The translations under genes were made by a program, and so were the position numbers. Positions 7,549 to 19,386 of a stretch of 64,000 bases of DNA are shown one piece after another. The stretch comes from Motilibacter deserti (lineage in GTDB: Bacteria > Actinomycetota > Actinomycetes > Motilibacterales > Motilibacteraceae), in assembly GCF_011250635.1 (NCBI RefSeq), contig NZ_JAANNP010000002.1, positions 380,478 through 444,477 on the forward strand, given 5' to 3'. The number at the start of each line of letters is the position of its first letter. The stretch's first letter is position 1. Below the pieces are notes generated by a model. That model was given only the letters and a program-made list of their open reading frames with translations, did not search any database and was not told where the DNA came from.

Positions 7549-8847
7549 GTGAGCGACGACGGCACGGCCCGCAGCAGGGGCGATCGCAGCACGTACGACC
7601 CGCGGGGCTTCGCGCCGCCGGACGGGCGCCCGTCCACCGGCCCGCTCGAGGGCCGGCTCCGCAAGGAGGAGCCGACAGGGCAGCCCGCCCTGACCAAGTC
7701 GGCCGCCATCCGGCTGGCCGGCGGGCTCGGGCGCAGCATCCACGGCTCGATGCTGACCAAGCCGGACATCCGTCGGCTGACCCGGGCCGCGACCGCCGCC
7801 AAGTCGGCCGCCCACACCGAGCTCGCGCTGCTGCGGGCGACGGCGGAGGCGCAGGAGCGCAGGCAGCAGCTGTTGGACACGCCGACCGCCGTCCGCCCCA
7901 TGCGGCCGGTCACGTCGCTGTTCTTCACCGCGCTGCTCATGGCCGCGAGCTACTTCACGATCAACCAGATCCTCGCGGTGGCCGACGTGCCGCCGCTGGA
8001 GTCCTACCTGCTGCCGATCGGCTTCGCGCCGGTCTTCGTCATCGGCACCAAGCTGCTGGTGTCGGGCTGGCTCTCGGCCAGTTCCGACGACGTCGAGGGG
8101 CTGGGACGGCGCAAGCGCGCGGTCTTCGCGCGGGCGGTGCTGCCGACGCTCGTCCTGGCAGCCATCGGCCTCGTCGTCGGCGTGAGCCTCAAGGGCATGG
8201 CGGTCGGCGCCTTCGAGCCGCTGTCGGACAGCACCTCGCGGCTCTCGTCCGCGCTGATGTTCGGCGGCCTCGTCCTCGCCGAGCTCGCGGGCGCGGCCGG
8301 CCTCGCGGCCTACCAGGCGACGCCGAAGGCGCAGGAGTTCGAGCGCGCCGAGCGGCGAGACCAGGCCGCGCAGCGCCGGCTGACCGGCGCGCTGCGCCGG
8401 CACGCGAAGGCCGAGCGGCTCTCGGGCAAGCGGCAGGCGCAGGTCCAGGCGCACCAGGACTGGCGGGCCGCCCGCGGCCAGCTCGGCCGGGTCAAGGGCC
8501 TGCTGGACGCCTACAAGGCCTCGCCTGACGACAGCGCTCTCTTCGACTACGCCGAGGTGCGCGCGCCGGTCTACGCCGCGCCCGTCGAGGAGCTCCTGCA
8601 GGCGCCCGAGGCTCCGATGCCGACCTCGCGCGACGAGGACAGCCCGCGCCGGGCCGCCAGCAGCACCCGGCCTTGGGAGGAGCGCCGTCCCCCCGTCGAG
8701 GACGGCCAGGTGATCGACCTGCGCACCGAGCTGCTGCGCACCGTCCGCGGCCACCTCGGCCGGCCGAAGGCCGAGCGTCCGCAGCCGAGGCCGGAGGACC
8801 GGGGCAGCGAGCGCCCGGCGGCCGGCGAGCGGGACACGGGGGCCTGA
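7549..8847 (+). CDS. Four-helix membrane protein with long cytoplasmic coiled coil, unknown function
   Basis: A 432-residue protein I do not recognise. Residues 1-115 are charged and probably cytoplasmic. Four membrane helices lie at about 121-142, 153-174, 193-214 and 233-255. They are followed by a Gln/Arg/Ala-rich coiled coil (about 258-330) and a disordered charged tail. No catalytic motif is seen. CGGAGG (7535-7540) lies 8 bases before GTG 7549, which fixes the start. Its stop overlaps the start of the next gene (ATGA), so translation is coupled to the second VWA protein. By position it could be a membrane scaffold between the extracytoplasmic VWA proteins and the cytoplasm; that is inference. 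Confidence 0.75.
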   Translation: MSDDGTARSRGDRSTYDPRGFAPPDGRPSTGPLEGRLRKEEPTGQPALTKSAAIRLAGGLGRSIHGSMLTKPDIRRLTRAATAAKSAAHTELALLRATAEAQERRQQLLDTPTAVRPMRPVTSLFFTALLMAASYFTINQILAVADVPPLESYLLPIGFAPVFVIGTKLLVSGWLSASSDDVEGLGRRKRAVFARAVLPTLVLAAIGLVVGVSLKGMAVGAFEPLSDSTSRLSSALMFGGLVLAELAGAAGLAAYQATPKAQEFERAERRDQAAQRRLTGALRRHAKAERLSGKRQAQVQAHQDWRAARGQLGRVKGLLDAYKASPDDSALFDYAEVRAPVYAAPVEELLQAPEAPMPTSRDEDSPRRAASSTRPWEERRPPVEDGQVIDLRTELLRTVRGHLGRPKAERPQPRPEDRGSERPAAGERDTGA

Positions 8848-9815
8848 TGCCGCTCTGGCGTCGGGGCATCCCGACCCGGCCGAGCTTCCCGGGCGCCCGC
8901 TACCCGGGGCTGCCCAGCGACCGCAGGGTGCCGTGGCTGCTCCTGCTCCTCCCGCTGGCCGCGCTCGCCGGCTGGGGCGTGCCGCAGCTGCTCGAGGACG
9001 ACCCGTCCCCGCAGGCCGCGGCGTCGGGCGCGATCGGCGGGACCTACCTCGAGGGGGAGCGGGCGCTCGCCGGCAAGCTCTGCATCGCGATCGCCAGCGA
9101 CACCTCCACCTCGATGGACCAGGTCGAGCCGCTGCGGCGCGAGGCGACGAACGAGCTGCTCCCGTGGCTGCGCGCGAACCTGCCCGCCGACGACGAGGTC
9201 GCGCTCGCGGTGTTCACCGACGAGGCGCTCCTGACGCTGGCGCCGACGCCGGTCGGCAGCGCGCCGGCGGCAGCCCCCGGCGAGGTCCCGGTGGGCACCG
9301 GCCAGACGGTGGCCACGACCGCGGCGGACGCCCTGGGGCAGGCGTTCGGCGGCCGCTCCTGCGCCTCGACGGCGCTGCTGGCGATCAGCGACGGGGAGTT
9401 CCAGGACGAGGCGGGGCCGCTGGCCGCCGCCCTCGACGCCGCCGGCATCACGCAGACCTGGGTGCTCAACCCCAAGGGCCCGGAGCGCTCGCCGGTGCTG
9501 CAGAGCCCCGAGCTCGCCGACGTGCACGTCACCCCGATCTCGACCTCGGACGACATCGGGCTGACCTTCGCGCGGGTTATCGCCGGGCTGACCGGCCAGC
9601 GGCTGGCCGGCGCGCCGACAGCGGCGCCTGCGCCCGCCACTCCCCAGCCGGGCGCACCGCAGCCGGGTGCCACGGTCCCTCAGCCGCCCCAGCCGACGGC
9701 GAGCGCACCCGCTCCCGGTGCGCCCGCGCCGGCCCCCACCGCACGGCCCGGCACCCCCGCACCCTCCAGCTCCGCCACCACGCCCGCGCGGCCTCCGGAC
9801 GCCGTGGACGCGTGA
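8847..9815 (+). CDS. Membrane-anchored von Willebrand A-like (MIDAS) protein
   Basis: A 322-residue protein with one N-terminal membrane helix (about 30-47) and an extracytoplasmic VWA-like domain (about 75-265). The metal-site residues are present: DTSTS (about 85-89), a Thr in GTGQTVATT (about 150-158), and Asp in LLAISDGEFQD (about 180). The C-terminal 60 residues are a Pro/Ala/Thr wall-spanning type tail. ATG 8847 overlaps the preceding TGA, and its own TGA overlaps the next GTG. It resembles the lipoprotein at 6723 only in fold. Two MIDAS proteins in one operon without a MoxR-type ATPase is unusual. Function unknown. Confidence 0.75.
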   Translation: MPLWRRGIPTRPSFPGARYPGLPSDRRVPWLLLLLPLAALAGWGVPQLLEDDPSPQAAASGAIGGTYLEGERALAGKLCIAIASDTSTSMDQVEPLRREATNELLPWLRANLPADDEVALAVFTDEALLTLAPTPVGSAPAAAPGEVPVGTGQTVATTAADALGQAFGGRSCASTALLAISDGEFQDEAGPLAAALDAAGITQTWVLNPKGPERSPVLQSPELADVHVTPISTSDDIGLTFARVIAGLTGQRLAGAPTAAPAPATPQPGAPQPGATVPQPPQPTASAPAPGAPAPAPTARPGTPAPSSSATTPARPPDAVDA

Positions 9816-10690
9816 GCCGGCGGCGGGGCCCGCTCCCGGAGGACGGGCCTCCGTCCGGCGCGATCGGCCCGGTGCGCGACGAGAGCGAGGACGGCGACCC
9901 GTGGCTGGCCGACGAGCTGGCCGCCGGGCCCGACCAGGAGCGTGAGCCCTCCCGTACTGGGCGGCTCGCCGGCCGGGCGGCCGCCGTCCTCGTTCTCGGC
10001 GTGCTCGTCGCCGCGGTGGCTGACCTGCCCGCGCAGCTTGCTGGCGACCCGCCGGTGCCGGATGCCGCGGGGCCGCGCGTGCCTGCCGTCGCCGGGTGGC
10101 CGCTGCGTGGAGACCTCGCCAGCGCCCTGCGCCGGCCGGAGTCCCCCGTCGCCCAGGCGGCCCGGAGCCTGCTGGCCGACGAGCCGGGGACGGTGCTCGT
10201 CTGGGGCGGCACGGTCGCCGGCACGAAGGCGCTGCTCGCCGTCGAGCCCGGGCCGCCCGCCGGGCGCGGCGTCGTCGCCTACCAGCCCCCGCGCGGCAAG
10301 TGGTCCCGCGTGACGGTCCGGCCCGCCCGCGGGGGAGCGGCGGGGTGGGCGGTCATCCTCCCGACGCCCGTCTTCGGCCGGGCCCTGCTCGCCGTCGGCC
10401 CGCCGGGCGTGCGGCTGCCCGAGGCCGGCCGCCGTGTCGACCCGCACCAGAACGGCGGCCGCGGGCGGTTGTCCTGGTCGTCGATGCCCGGCTGGAACGG
10501 CGCCGGGATCCTGCCGCTCGAGGGCACCTCCACCGCGTCGGTGTCCGTCCGGCTGCCGGCGGGCAGCGCGGGCCCGGCCGACGTGCCGGTGCCGGTGACG
10601 GTCGCGGTCGGCCCGCCCCGGACCGGCGCGCGCCCGACGCCTCGACCGGCGCTCTCGCCCGACCCCTCCTGGCTCGGCGGGCTGGGGTGA
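9812..10690 (+). CDS. Single-pass membrane protein of unknown function, last gene of the VWA operon
   Basis: A 292-residue protein. The N-terminal 50 residues are acidic and Gly/Pro-rich, then one membrane helix (about 54-72), then an extracytoplasmic region of about 215 residues. That region contains a Gly-rich beta-type segment with [19 protein letters not shown] (about 215-233). I recognise no family. The start is GTG 9812, overlapping the preceding stop by 4 bases, so it is translationally coupled. The C-terminal Pro/Arg-rich tail looks disordered. There is no Cys in the extracytoplasmic part. It is tied to the VWA proteins by gene overlap only. Confidence 0.7.
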   Translation: MSRRRGPLPEDGPPSGAIGPVRDESEDGDPWLADELAAGPDQEREPSRTGRLAGRAAAVLVLGVLVAAVADLPAQLAGDPPVPDAAGPRVPAVAGWPLRGDLASALRRPESPVAQAARSLLADEPGTVLVWGGTVAGTKALLAVEPGPPAGRGVVAYQPPRGKWSRVTVRPARGGAAGWAVILPTPVFGRALLAVGPPGVRLPEAGRRVDPHQNGGRGRLSWSSMPGWNGAGILPLEGTSTASVSVRLPAGSAGPADVPVPVTVAVGPPRTGARPTPRPALSPDPSWLGGLG

Positions 10691-10817
10691 CCCGCCGCGC
10701 CACGGCGTCCGGCCGCCCGCGTCTCACCACGCGGCTGTCCGCGCCGTCCTCCTCCGCGCGTACGTAACATCGTCCGGGTGCCGAAGCCGCCGGCACCGCG
10801 AGAGACAGGATGTTGCA

Positions 10818-12539
10818 GTGACAGCCGAGACAGACGCCGCAGCCCGCCCGCAGCCGGACCTGAAGCCGCGCAGCCGCGTAGTCACCGACGGGCTCGAGGC
10901 CACGGCGTCGCGCGGGATGCTGCGCGCCGTGGGCATGGGCGACGAGGACTTCGCCAAGCCGCAGATCGGCGTCGCCTCGTCCTGGAACGAGATCACGCCC
11001 TGCAACCTCTCCCTCGACCGGCTCGCGAAGGCCGCGAAGGACGGCGTGCACGCCGGCGGCGGGTTCCCGATGGAGTTCGGCACGATCTCCGTCTCCGACG
11101 GCATCTCGATGGGCCACGAGGGGATGCACTTCTCCCTCGTCTCGCGCGAGGTCATCGCCGACTCTGTCGAGACCGTGTTCGGCGCCGAGCGCCTGGACGG
11201 GTCCGTGCTGCTCGCCGGCTGCGACAAGTCGCTGCCCGGCATGCTCATGGGCGCGGCGCGCCTCGACCTCGCCTCGGTCTTCCTGTACGCCGGGTCGATA
11301 CTGCCGGGCCGGGCGAAGCTCTCCGACGGCTCGGACCGCGAGGTCACGATCATCGACGCGTTCGAGGCGGTCGGCGCCTGCGCTCGCGGCCTGATGTCGC
11401 GCGAGGACGTGGACGCGATCGAGCGCGCGATCTGCCCGGGCGAGGGCGCCTGCGGCGGCATGTACACCGCCAACACGATGGCCGCGGCAGCCGAGGCGCT
11501 CGGCATGTCGCTGCCCGGCTCGGCCGCGCCGCCCGCCACCGACCGGCGCCGCGACGGGTTCGCCCGCAAGTCCGGCGAGGCCGTCGTGAACCTGCTGCGC
11601 CAGGGCATCACCGCTCGCCAGATCCTCACCAAGCCCGCGTTCGAGAACGCGATCGCCGTCGTCATGGCGCTCGGCGGCTCGACCAACGCGGTGCTGCACC
11701 TGCTCGCGATCGCCAACGAGGCCGAGGTCGACCTGACCCTCGACGACTTCGCCCGCATCGGCGCGAAGGTCCCGCACCTCGGCGACCTCAAGCCCTTCGG
11801 CCGCCACGTGATGGTGGACGTCGACCGCATCGGCGGCATCCCGGTCGTGCTCAAGACGCTGCTCGACGCCGGCCTGCTTGACGGCGACACGCTGACCGTC
11901 ACCGGCAAGACGATGGCCGAGAACCTCGCCGAGCTCGACGCCCCCGGCCCCGACGGCGAGGTCATCCGCAAGATGTCCGAGCCGATCCACAAGACCGGCG
12001 GCATCACGATCCTGCGCGGCTCGCTCGCCCCGGAGGGCGCCGTGGTGAAGTCCGCAGGCTTCGACACCGCGGTGTTCGAGGGCACGGCCCGCGTCTTCGA
12101 GCGCGAGCGCGCCGCCATGGACGCCCTCGAGGACGGCACCATCCAGTCCGGTGACGTCGTCGTCATCCGCTACGAGGGCCCGAAGGGCGGCCCCGGCATG
12201 CGCGAGATGCTTGCGATCACCGGCGCCATCAAGGGCGCCGGGCTCGGCAAGGACGTCCTGCTGATGACCGACGGGCGCTTCTCCGGCGGCACGACCGGCC
12301 TCTGCGTCGGCCACATCGCACCGGAGGCGGTGGACGGCGGCCCCATCGCGTACGTCCACGACGGCGACCGGATCCGGCTCGACGTCGAGAACGCGACCCT
12401 CGACATCCTCGTCGACGAGGCCGAGCTCGAGGCCCGCACCGAGGGCTGGGAGCCGCTGCCGCCGGTCTACACGCGCGGGGTGCTCGCGAAGTACACCAAG
12501 CTCGTGAAGTCCGCCGCCCAGGGCGCCGTCTGCAACTGA
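10818..12539 (+). CDS. ilvD: Dihydroxy-acid dehydratase
   Basis: A 573-residue enzyme dehydrating 2,3-dihydroxy-isovalerate and 2,3-dihydroxy-3-methylvalerate to the 2-keto acids of valine and isoleucine synthesis. Iron-sulfur ligands are visible: Cys62 (TPCN), Cys135 (GCDKSLPGM) and Cys206/212 ([15 protein letters not shown]). The C-terminal swivel domain carries [14 protein letters not shown]. The length is normal. GTG 10818 is preceded by AGGA (10807-10810). An apparent -10 (TAACAT, 10764-10769) lies upstream, separating it from the VWA operon. It stands upstream of ilvBNC but is separated from it by an attenuator, so the two units can be controlled independently. Confidence 0.97.
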   Translation: MTAETDAAARPQPDLKPRSRVVTDGLEATASRGMLRAVGMGDEDFAKPQIGVASSWNEITPCNLSLDRLAKAAKDGVHAGGGFPMEFGTISVSDGISMGHEGMHFSLVSREVIADSVETVFGAERLDGSVLLAGCDKSLPGMLMGAARLDLASVFLYAGSILPGRAKLSDGSDREVTIIDAFEAVGACARGLMSREDVDAIERAICPGEGACGGMYTANTMAAAAEALGMSLPGSAAPPATDRRRDGFARKSGEAVVNLLRQGITARQILTKPAFENAIAVVMALGGSTNAVLHLLAIANEAEVDLTLDDFARIGAKVPHLGDLKPFGRHVMVDVDRIGGIPVVLKTLLDAGLLDGDTLTVTGKTMAENLAELDAPGPDGEVIRKMSEPIHKTGGITILRGSLAPEGAVVKSAGFDTAVFEGTARVFERERAAMDALEDGTIQSGDVVVIRYEGPKGGPGMREMLAITGAIKGAGLGKDVLLMTDGRFSGGTTGLCVGHIAPEAVDGGPIAYVHDGDRIRLDVENATLDILVDEAELEARTEGWEPLPPVYTRGVLAKYTKLVKSAAQGAVCN

Positions 12540-12794
12540 CGACCCCTCCCGCGCCGTGGCCGCCACCTCCGCCGTGCCCCCCTCGCCCGCCGTGCCCCCC
12601 ACCTCCGCGGTGATCATGCACATGTGGCGAGTTCTCCACAGCCCCGCCGCCGTGGAGGGCTCGCCGCCCGGGCGGGCGCGGCGGGAGGACGGGGCGGTGG
12701 CGGCGAGCCACGCCGGGGTGCCCGCTTCTCGGACGGCTGTCTCATCATCCGGACTGGGTGGACACCGTCGCCGCCCGTGGGGCACGATGCTTCT
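12540..12794. other. Gene-free upstream part of the ilvB leader region
   Basis: No gene is seen. Directly after the ilvD stop lies a degenerate tandem repeat of about 20 bases built on ccgccgtgccccc (about 12564-12610). It is followed by gtgatcatgcacatg (about 12610-12624). The promoter of the ilvB transcript should lie between here and 12795, but I cannot point to a convincing -35/-10 pair. Confidence 0.4.
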
Positions 12795-12836
12795 GTGCAG
12801 TTCTCGCTCCTCGTACTCGTGCAGCGCGCCGGCTGA
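12795..12836 (+). CDS. ilvB leader peptide (attenuation peptide)
   Basis: A 13-codon reading frame from GTG 12795 to TGA 12834-12836 encodes MQFSLLVLVQRAG. Five consecutive codons are Leu-Leu-Val-Leu-Val, the end products of the operon it precedes. It is followed at once by a hairpin (AGCGCG 12823-12828 with CGCGCT 12849-12854) and then by a terminator hairpin. This is the classical layout of ribosome-mediated attenuation, as proposed for other actinobacterial ilvB operons. Stalling at the LLVLV codons would open the first hairpin and allow read-through into ilvB. The purine-rich stretch before GTG is weak. Confidence 0.8.
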   Translation: MQFSLLVLVQRAG

Positions 12837-12854
12837 TCTCCCGCCGAGCGCGCT

Positions 12855-12892
12855 ACCCCTCGTCGCCCACCCGGGCCGGGGGGTTTTTGTTT
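12855..12892 (+). terminator. Attenuator (intrinsic terminator) of the ilvBNC leader
   Basis: The left arm acccctcg (12855-12862) pairs with cggggggt (12877-12884), including one G-U pair, around a 14-base loop. It is followed by the T-run ttttgttt (12885-12892). A competing hairpin uses the same G-run: gggccgggg (12873-12881) with ccccggccc (12894-12902). The two cannot form together, which fits a terminator/antiterminator switch read by the leader peptide. Confidence 0.8.
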
Positions 12893-12978
12893 GCCCCGGC
12901 CCGAGGTAGCTCTCGCACCGGCAGCCCGTCCGCCGTATGCCCCCAGCCCCAGCCAGACCCAGCATGGAAGGTGGAGCA

Positions 12979-16360
<3,382 letters not shown>

Positions 16361-16378
16361 CCTGCGCGAAAGACCGCG

Positions 16379-16426
16379 GAACGCGGGGGAGTACGCCCAC
16401 AAGGCGTGCTCCCCCGCGCTGCGTTC
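16379..16426 (+). terminator. Hairpin terminator after ilvC
   Basis: Arms 16383-16397 and 16403-16417 pair over 15 bases (14 matches) around the loop cacaa. An alternative outer pairing gaacgc/gcgttc (16379-16384 with 16421-16426) is possible. No strong T-run follows, as is common in actinobacteria. Confidence 0.8.
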
Positions 16427-16596
16427 GCGACCGGTCGGGCCCCGCCCTTCGCGGGCGGCGAAGTTTTTGCCACTCTCTGCTCCCGCGACATGGTCCCTTC
16501 GCTCTAGGCTGTGCGCGCTCGGTTGAGCGTCCTGGCCCCGGATGCCGCTGTCGCGGTGGGCCACATGGCACGACGGAGGGGCGGACGGTCACGGGA

Positions 16597-17622
16597 ATGG
16601 TCGCGGTGTCGGGATCGTCGACGGGGTGGAGCCGTCCTGCGCCGGCCGAGGCGCGGACGCTCGCGCAGGCTTGCCTGTTCGCCGCCCTCGTCTGCCTGGG
16701 CAACGCCGCGGCGCCGTTCAGCCCCACCGCTCCCACCGGCCTGGCCGTCACGCTCGGCAGCGTCGGGCTGGCGATCTCGGCGCTCGTGCGCTGGCGCAGC
16801 GAGCACGTCCCCACCCCCGTGCTCCACACCGTTCTCGCCCTCGTCACGGTCATGGTCAGCGTCTGCATCGCGTGCTCGACCACTCCGGCCGGGACGGTCG
16901 TGACCGCGTTCGGCTACGTCTGGATCGCCCTGTTCACCGCGTGGTTCCACTCGCGCCGGGCAACGCTCGCCCACCTGGCCGTCATGGGCGGCGGCTTCGC
17001 GGCCGGCCTCGGCGTGTGCGACGCGCCCTCGGCCCTGCAGACGTGGGGCTTCGTGGCGGTCTCCGTCGGCGGGGTGGCGCTCGTCCTGCAGTCGCTCGTG
17101 GAACGGCTGCGCCGGCAGGCCGACCGCGACCAGCTGACCGGGCTGCTCAACCGGGTCGCGTTCGCCGCGGCGGCGGAGCGGGTGATGCACACCGCGGCCC
17201 GCAACGCCGAGCCGCTCACCCTGGCCGTGCTCGACCTCGACGACTTCAAGGGCGTGAACGACCGCGACGGCCACGCCGTGGGCGACCGCGTACTCGCCGG
17301 CCTCGCGACCGCCTGGAGCGGGGCGGTCCGGCGCACCGACGTGCTGGGCCGCTACGGCGGGGACGAGTTCGTCCTGCTGATGCCCGGCATCACCGAGGAC
17401 GGCTCGGGCGAGGTCCTGCAGCGGCTGCGCGACGCGCTGCCGGACGCGCGCTGGACCGCCGGCGTCGCGCAGTGGCGGGGCGAGGACCTCTCCCGCTGGC
17501 TCGTACGCGCCGACGCCGACCTCTACGCGCACAAGCGGAGCCGGGTGCGGGACGTCCGGTCGGTCCCCGCGCCCGCGTCAGCGGACGCGGCCGGCGGGCC
17601 GGTCCTCGCCCCGCGCGGGTAG
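16597..17622 (+). CDS. Membrane-bound diguanylate cyclase (GGDEF)
   Basis: A 341-residue protein that should make cyclic di-GMP from GTP. The N-terminal half has about five membrane helices (about 20-170) forming an uncharacterised sensor. The C-terminal GGDEF domain begins at DRDQLTGLLNR. It has the intact motif GGDEF (254-258) and an RxxD inhibitory site (RRTD) five residues before it, so it is probably active and product-inhibited. Upstream, TAGGCT (16505-16510) may be a -10. There is no EAL domain in the protein or nearby. ATG 16597 is chosen for its position before the first helix; the Shine-Dalgarno is weak. Confidence 0.9.
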   Translation: MVAVSGSSTGWSRPAPAEARTLAQACLFAALVCLGNAAAPFSPTAPTGLAVTLGSVGLAISALVRWRSEHVPTPVLHTVLALVTVMVSVCIACSTTPAGTVVTAFGYVWIALFTAWFHSRRATLAHLAVMGGGFAAGLGVCDAPSALQTWGFVAVSVGGVALVLQSLVERLRRQADRDQLTGLLNRVAFAAAAERVMHTAARNAEPLTLAVLDLDDFKGVNDRDGHAVGDRVLAGLATAWSGAVRRTDVLGRYGGDEFVLLMPGITEDGSGEVLQRLRDALPDARWTAGVAQWRGEDLSRWLVRADADLYAHKRSRVRDVRSVPAPASADAAGGPVLAPRG

Positions 17623-17716
17623 TCGCGCGGCGGGCGAGGGCGCGTCCGCGTACTGCGCGGGGGGTCGCCGGGAAGCCGACGGGGCGGCGCCGCACGCGCG
17701 GGCCGGCAGGTGGGGG

Positions 17717-17722
17717 TAGCGT
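17717..17722 (+). promoter_or_regulatory. Probable -10 element of the thiamine operon
   Basis: TAGCGT (17717-17722) has the TAnnnT form and would start transcription about 6-8 bases later, shortly before the 5' helix of the TPP riboswitch at 17736. No clear -35 is seen. Confidence 0.5.
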
Positions 17723-17735
17723 GGCCGCGCAAGCA

Positions 17736-17822
17736 GTCGGCCGGGGTGCCCTTCGCGTAGCGCGGGGCTGAGAGAACACCCGCCGAACCTGATCCGGGTC
17801 ATGCCGGCGCAGGGAGCCCGAC
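17736..17822 (+). promoter_or_regulatory. TPP riboswitch (THI element)
   Basis: Conserved THI-box blocks are present in order: ggggtgcc (17743-17750), ggggctgagag (17764-17774), and gaacctgatccgggt (17785-17799) followed by atgccggcgcaggga. Helix P1 closes with gtcgg (17736-17740) and ccgac (17818-17822). The element senses thiamine pyrophosphate and lies 57 bases before thiM. It controls thiM-thiE-thiD-tenA. Confidence 0.97.
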
Positions 17823-17850
17823 GCGCGCCGCTTCCGGCACGCCCTTGGCT

Positions 17851-17867
17851 CTCCCCGCAGGCGGGAG
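17851..17867 (+). promoter_or_regulatory. Shine-Dalgarno-sequestering hairpin of the TPP riboswitch
   Basis: ctccc (17851-17855) pairs with gggag (17863-17867), the ribosome-binding site of thiM, around a 7-base loop. This would be the off state. It indicates translational control rather than termination. Confidence 0.65.
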
Positions 17868-17878
17868 GGAACTACGTC

Positions 17879-18739
17879 ATGAACGCCCAGCCCCCGACGG
17901 CACAGGCCGACGGCCTGCAGGACGTCGCGCGAGCGCTCGAGGCGGTCCGCGCGCGCGGGCCGCTCGTGCAGAGCATCACCAACTACGTCTCCATGGACAT
18001 CGCGGCGAACGCCGTGCTCGCGGTCGGCGCGTCGCCGGCGATGGTCCACGACCCCAGCGAGGCGGCGGAGTTCGCCGGGATCGCCGCGGCGCTCTCGGTC
18101 AACATCGGCACCCCGTCCCCGCGGTGGGCCGAGGGCATGGCGATGGCGGCGGACGCGGCCGTCGCCGCGGGGCGGCCCTGGGTCCTCGACCCGGTCGCGG
18201 TCGGCGCGACCGCGCTGCGCAACGAGCTCAGCGCCGACCTGCTGGCGCGCCGCCCGTCGGTGATCCGGGCCAACGCGAGCGAGGTGCTCGCGCTCGCCGC
18301 GCTCGCCGGCGCCGGCGCGCGGGGCGGGTCGGGCAAGGGCGTGGACGCCGGCGACGCGGTCGAGGACGCGGTCGAGGCCGCCCGGGCGCTCGCCGCCCAG
18401 CGCGGCTGCGTCGTCGCCTGCACCGGGAAGGTGGACGTCGTCACCGACGGCGAGCGGATGGTCCGCGTCGAGGGCGGCTCGCCGTTGCTGCCGCGGATCA
18501 CGGCGGTGGGCTGCTCGCTGACGGCGGTCACGGCCGCGTTCTGCGCGGTCGAGCCCGACCCGCTCGCGGCCGCGGTGGCCGCGTGCGCGGTCTTCGCGGC
18601 CGCGGGGACACGTGCCGGGCGCGAGGCCCGGGGGCCGGGGTCGATGCGGGTCGCCTTCCTCGACGAGCTCTCCACGCTCGACGCTGCCGGCCTGGCCGAC
18701 GGGGCGTCGGTCCACGTCCTCACGGGGGCGGCGGCGTGA
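17879..18739 (+). CDS. thiM: Hydroxyethylthiazole kinase
   Basis: A 286-residue ribokinase-fold enzyme that phosphorylates the thiazole alcohol (HET) for thiamine salvage. Typical blocks are PLVQSITNYVSMDIAANAVLA (split: substrate site about 29-49), GRPWVLDPVAVGAT (about 98-111) and the catalytic Cys/anion-hole region AVGCSLTAVTAAF (about 204-216). The length is slightly above the usual 265-275. ATG 17879 follows GGGAGGGA, which is masked by a hairpin of the TPP riboswitch. GTGA overlap couples it to thiE. Confidence 0.95.
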   Translation: MNAQPPTAQADGLQDVARALEAVRARGPLVQSITNYVSMDIAANAVLAVGASPAMVHDPSEAAEFAGIAAALSVNIGTPSPRWAEGMAMAADAAVAAGRPWVLDPVAVGATALRNELSADLLARRPSVIRANASEVLALAALAGAGARGGSGKGVDAGDAVEDAVEAARALAAQRGCVVACTGKVDVVTDGERMVRVEGGSPLLPRITAVGCSLTAVTAAFCAVEPDPLAAAVAACAVFAAAGTRAGREARGPGSMRVAFLDELSTLDAAGLADGASVHVLTGAAA

Positions 18740-19386
18740 GCGTCGACCTGCGCGTCTACCTCGTCACCGACCCCGGCCTCGGTGGCAGCCGCCCGGTCGA
18801 GCACATCGTGGCGGCGGCGGTCGAGGGCGGCGTGACGATCGTGCAGCTGCGCGACAAGGCCGCCGGGCCGGCCGCCCTCGAGGCGGTCGCGCGCCGCCTG
18901 CTGACCGTCCTCGCGGGGACCGGAGTCCCGCTCGTGATCAACGACCGCATGGACGTGGCCGCGGCCGTCGGGGCGGGGCTGCACGTGGGCCGTACGGACG
19001 TGGCGCCGGTCGACGCCCGGGCGGCGCTCGCGCCGGGCGTGCCGCTCGGAGTGAGCACGTATGCCGGGCGCGACCTCGCGCCCGGCGAGGAGGAGGCGCT
19101 CGACTACGTCGCCGTCGGACCGGTCTGGGAGACCGCGACGAAGTCCGACGCCGGGCCGGGGATCGGCCTCGACACCGTGTCACGGGCAGCCCGCAACAAC
19201 CGCCTCCCGGTGGTCGGGATCGGCGGCATCGACGCGGCGCGGGCCGGCGAGGTCGTCGCGGCCGGCGCCGCGGGCGTCGCCGTCGTGTCGGCGGTGATGG
19301 CGGCCGCCGACCCGCGCGCCGCGGCGCGAGCGATCCGCGAGTCCGTGGACGCGGCCCTGGCCGGCCGGGCCGAGGGGGAGCGGTGA
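18736..19386 (+). CDS. thiE: Thiamine-phosphate synthase
   Basis: A 216-residue TIM-barrel enzyme joining HMP-PP and thiazole phosphate to thiamine monophosphate. The pyrophosphate site is in VQLRDKAAG (about 37-45), with the adjoining metal/substrate residues in [20 protein letters not shown] (about 71-90). The end of the barrel has PVVGIGGID. The start is GTG 18736, overlapping the thiM stop. ThiM supplies the thiazole phosphate and ThiD the pyrimidine pyrophosphate, so the operon forms a full salvage and coupling route. Confidence 0.95.
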   Translation: MSVDLRVYLVTDPGLGGSRPVEHIVAAAVEGGVTIVQLRDKAAGPAALEAVARRLLTVLAGTGVPLVINDRMDVAAAVGAGLHVGRTDVAPVDARAALAPGVPLGVSTYAGRDLAPGEEEALDYVAVGPVWETATKSDAGPGIGLDTVSRAARNNRLPVVGIGGIDAARAGEVVAAGAAGVAVVSAVMAAADPRAAARAIRESVDAALAGRAEGER

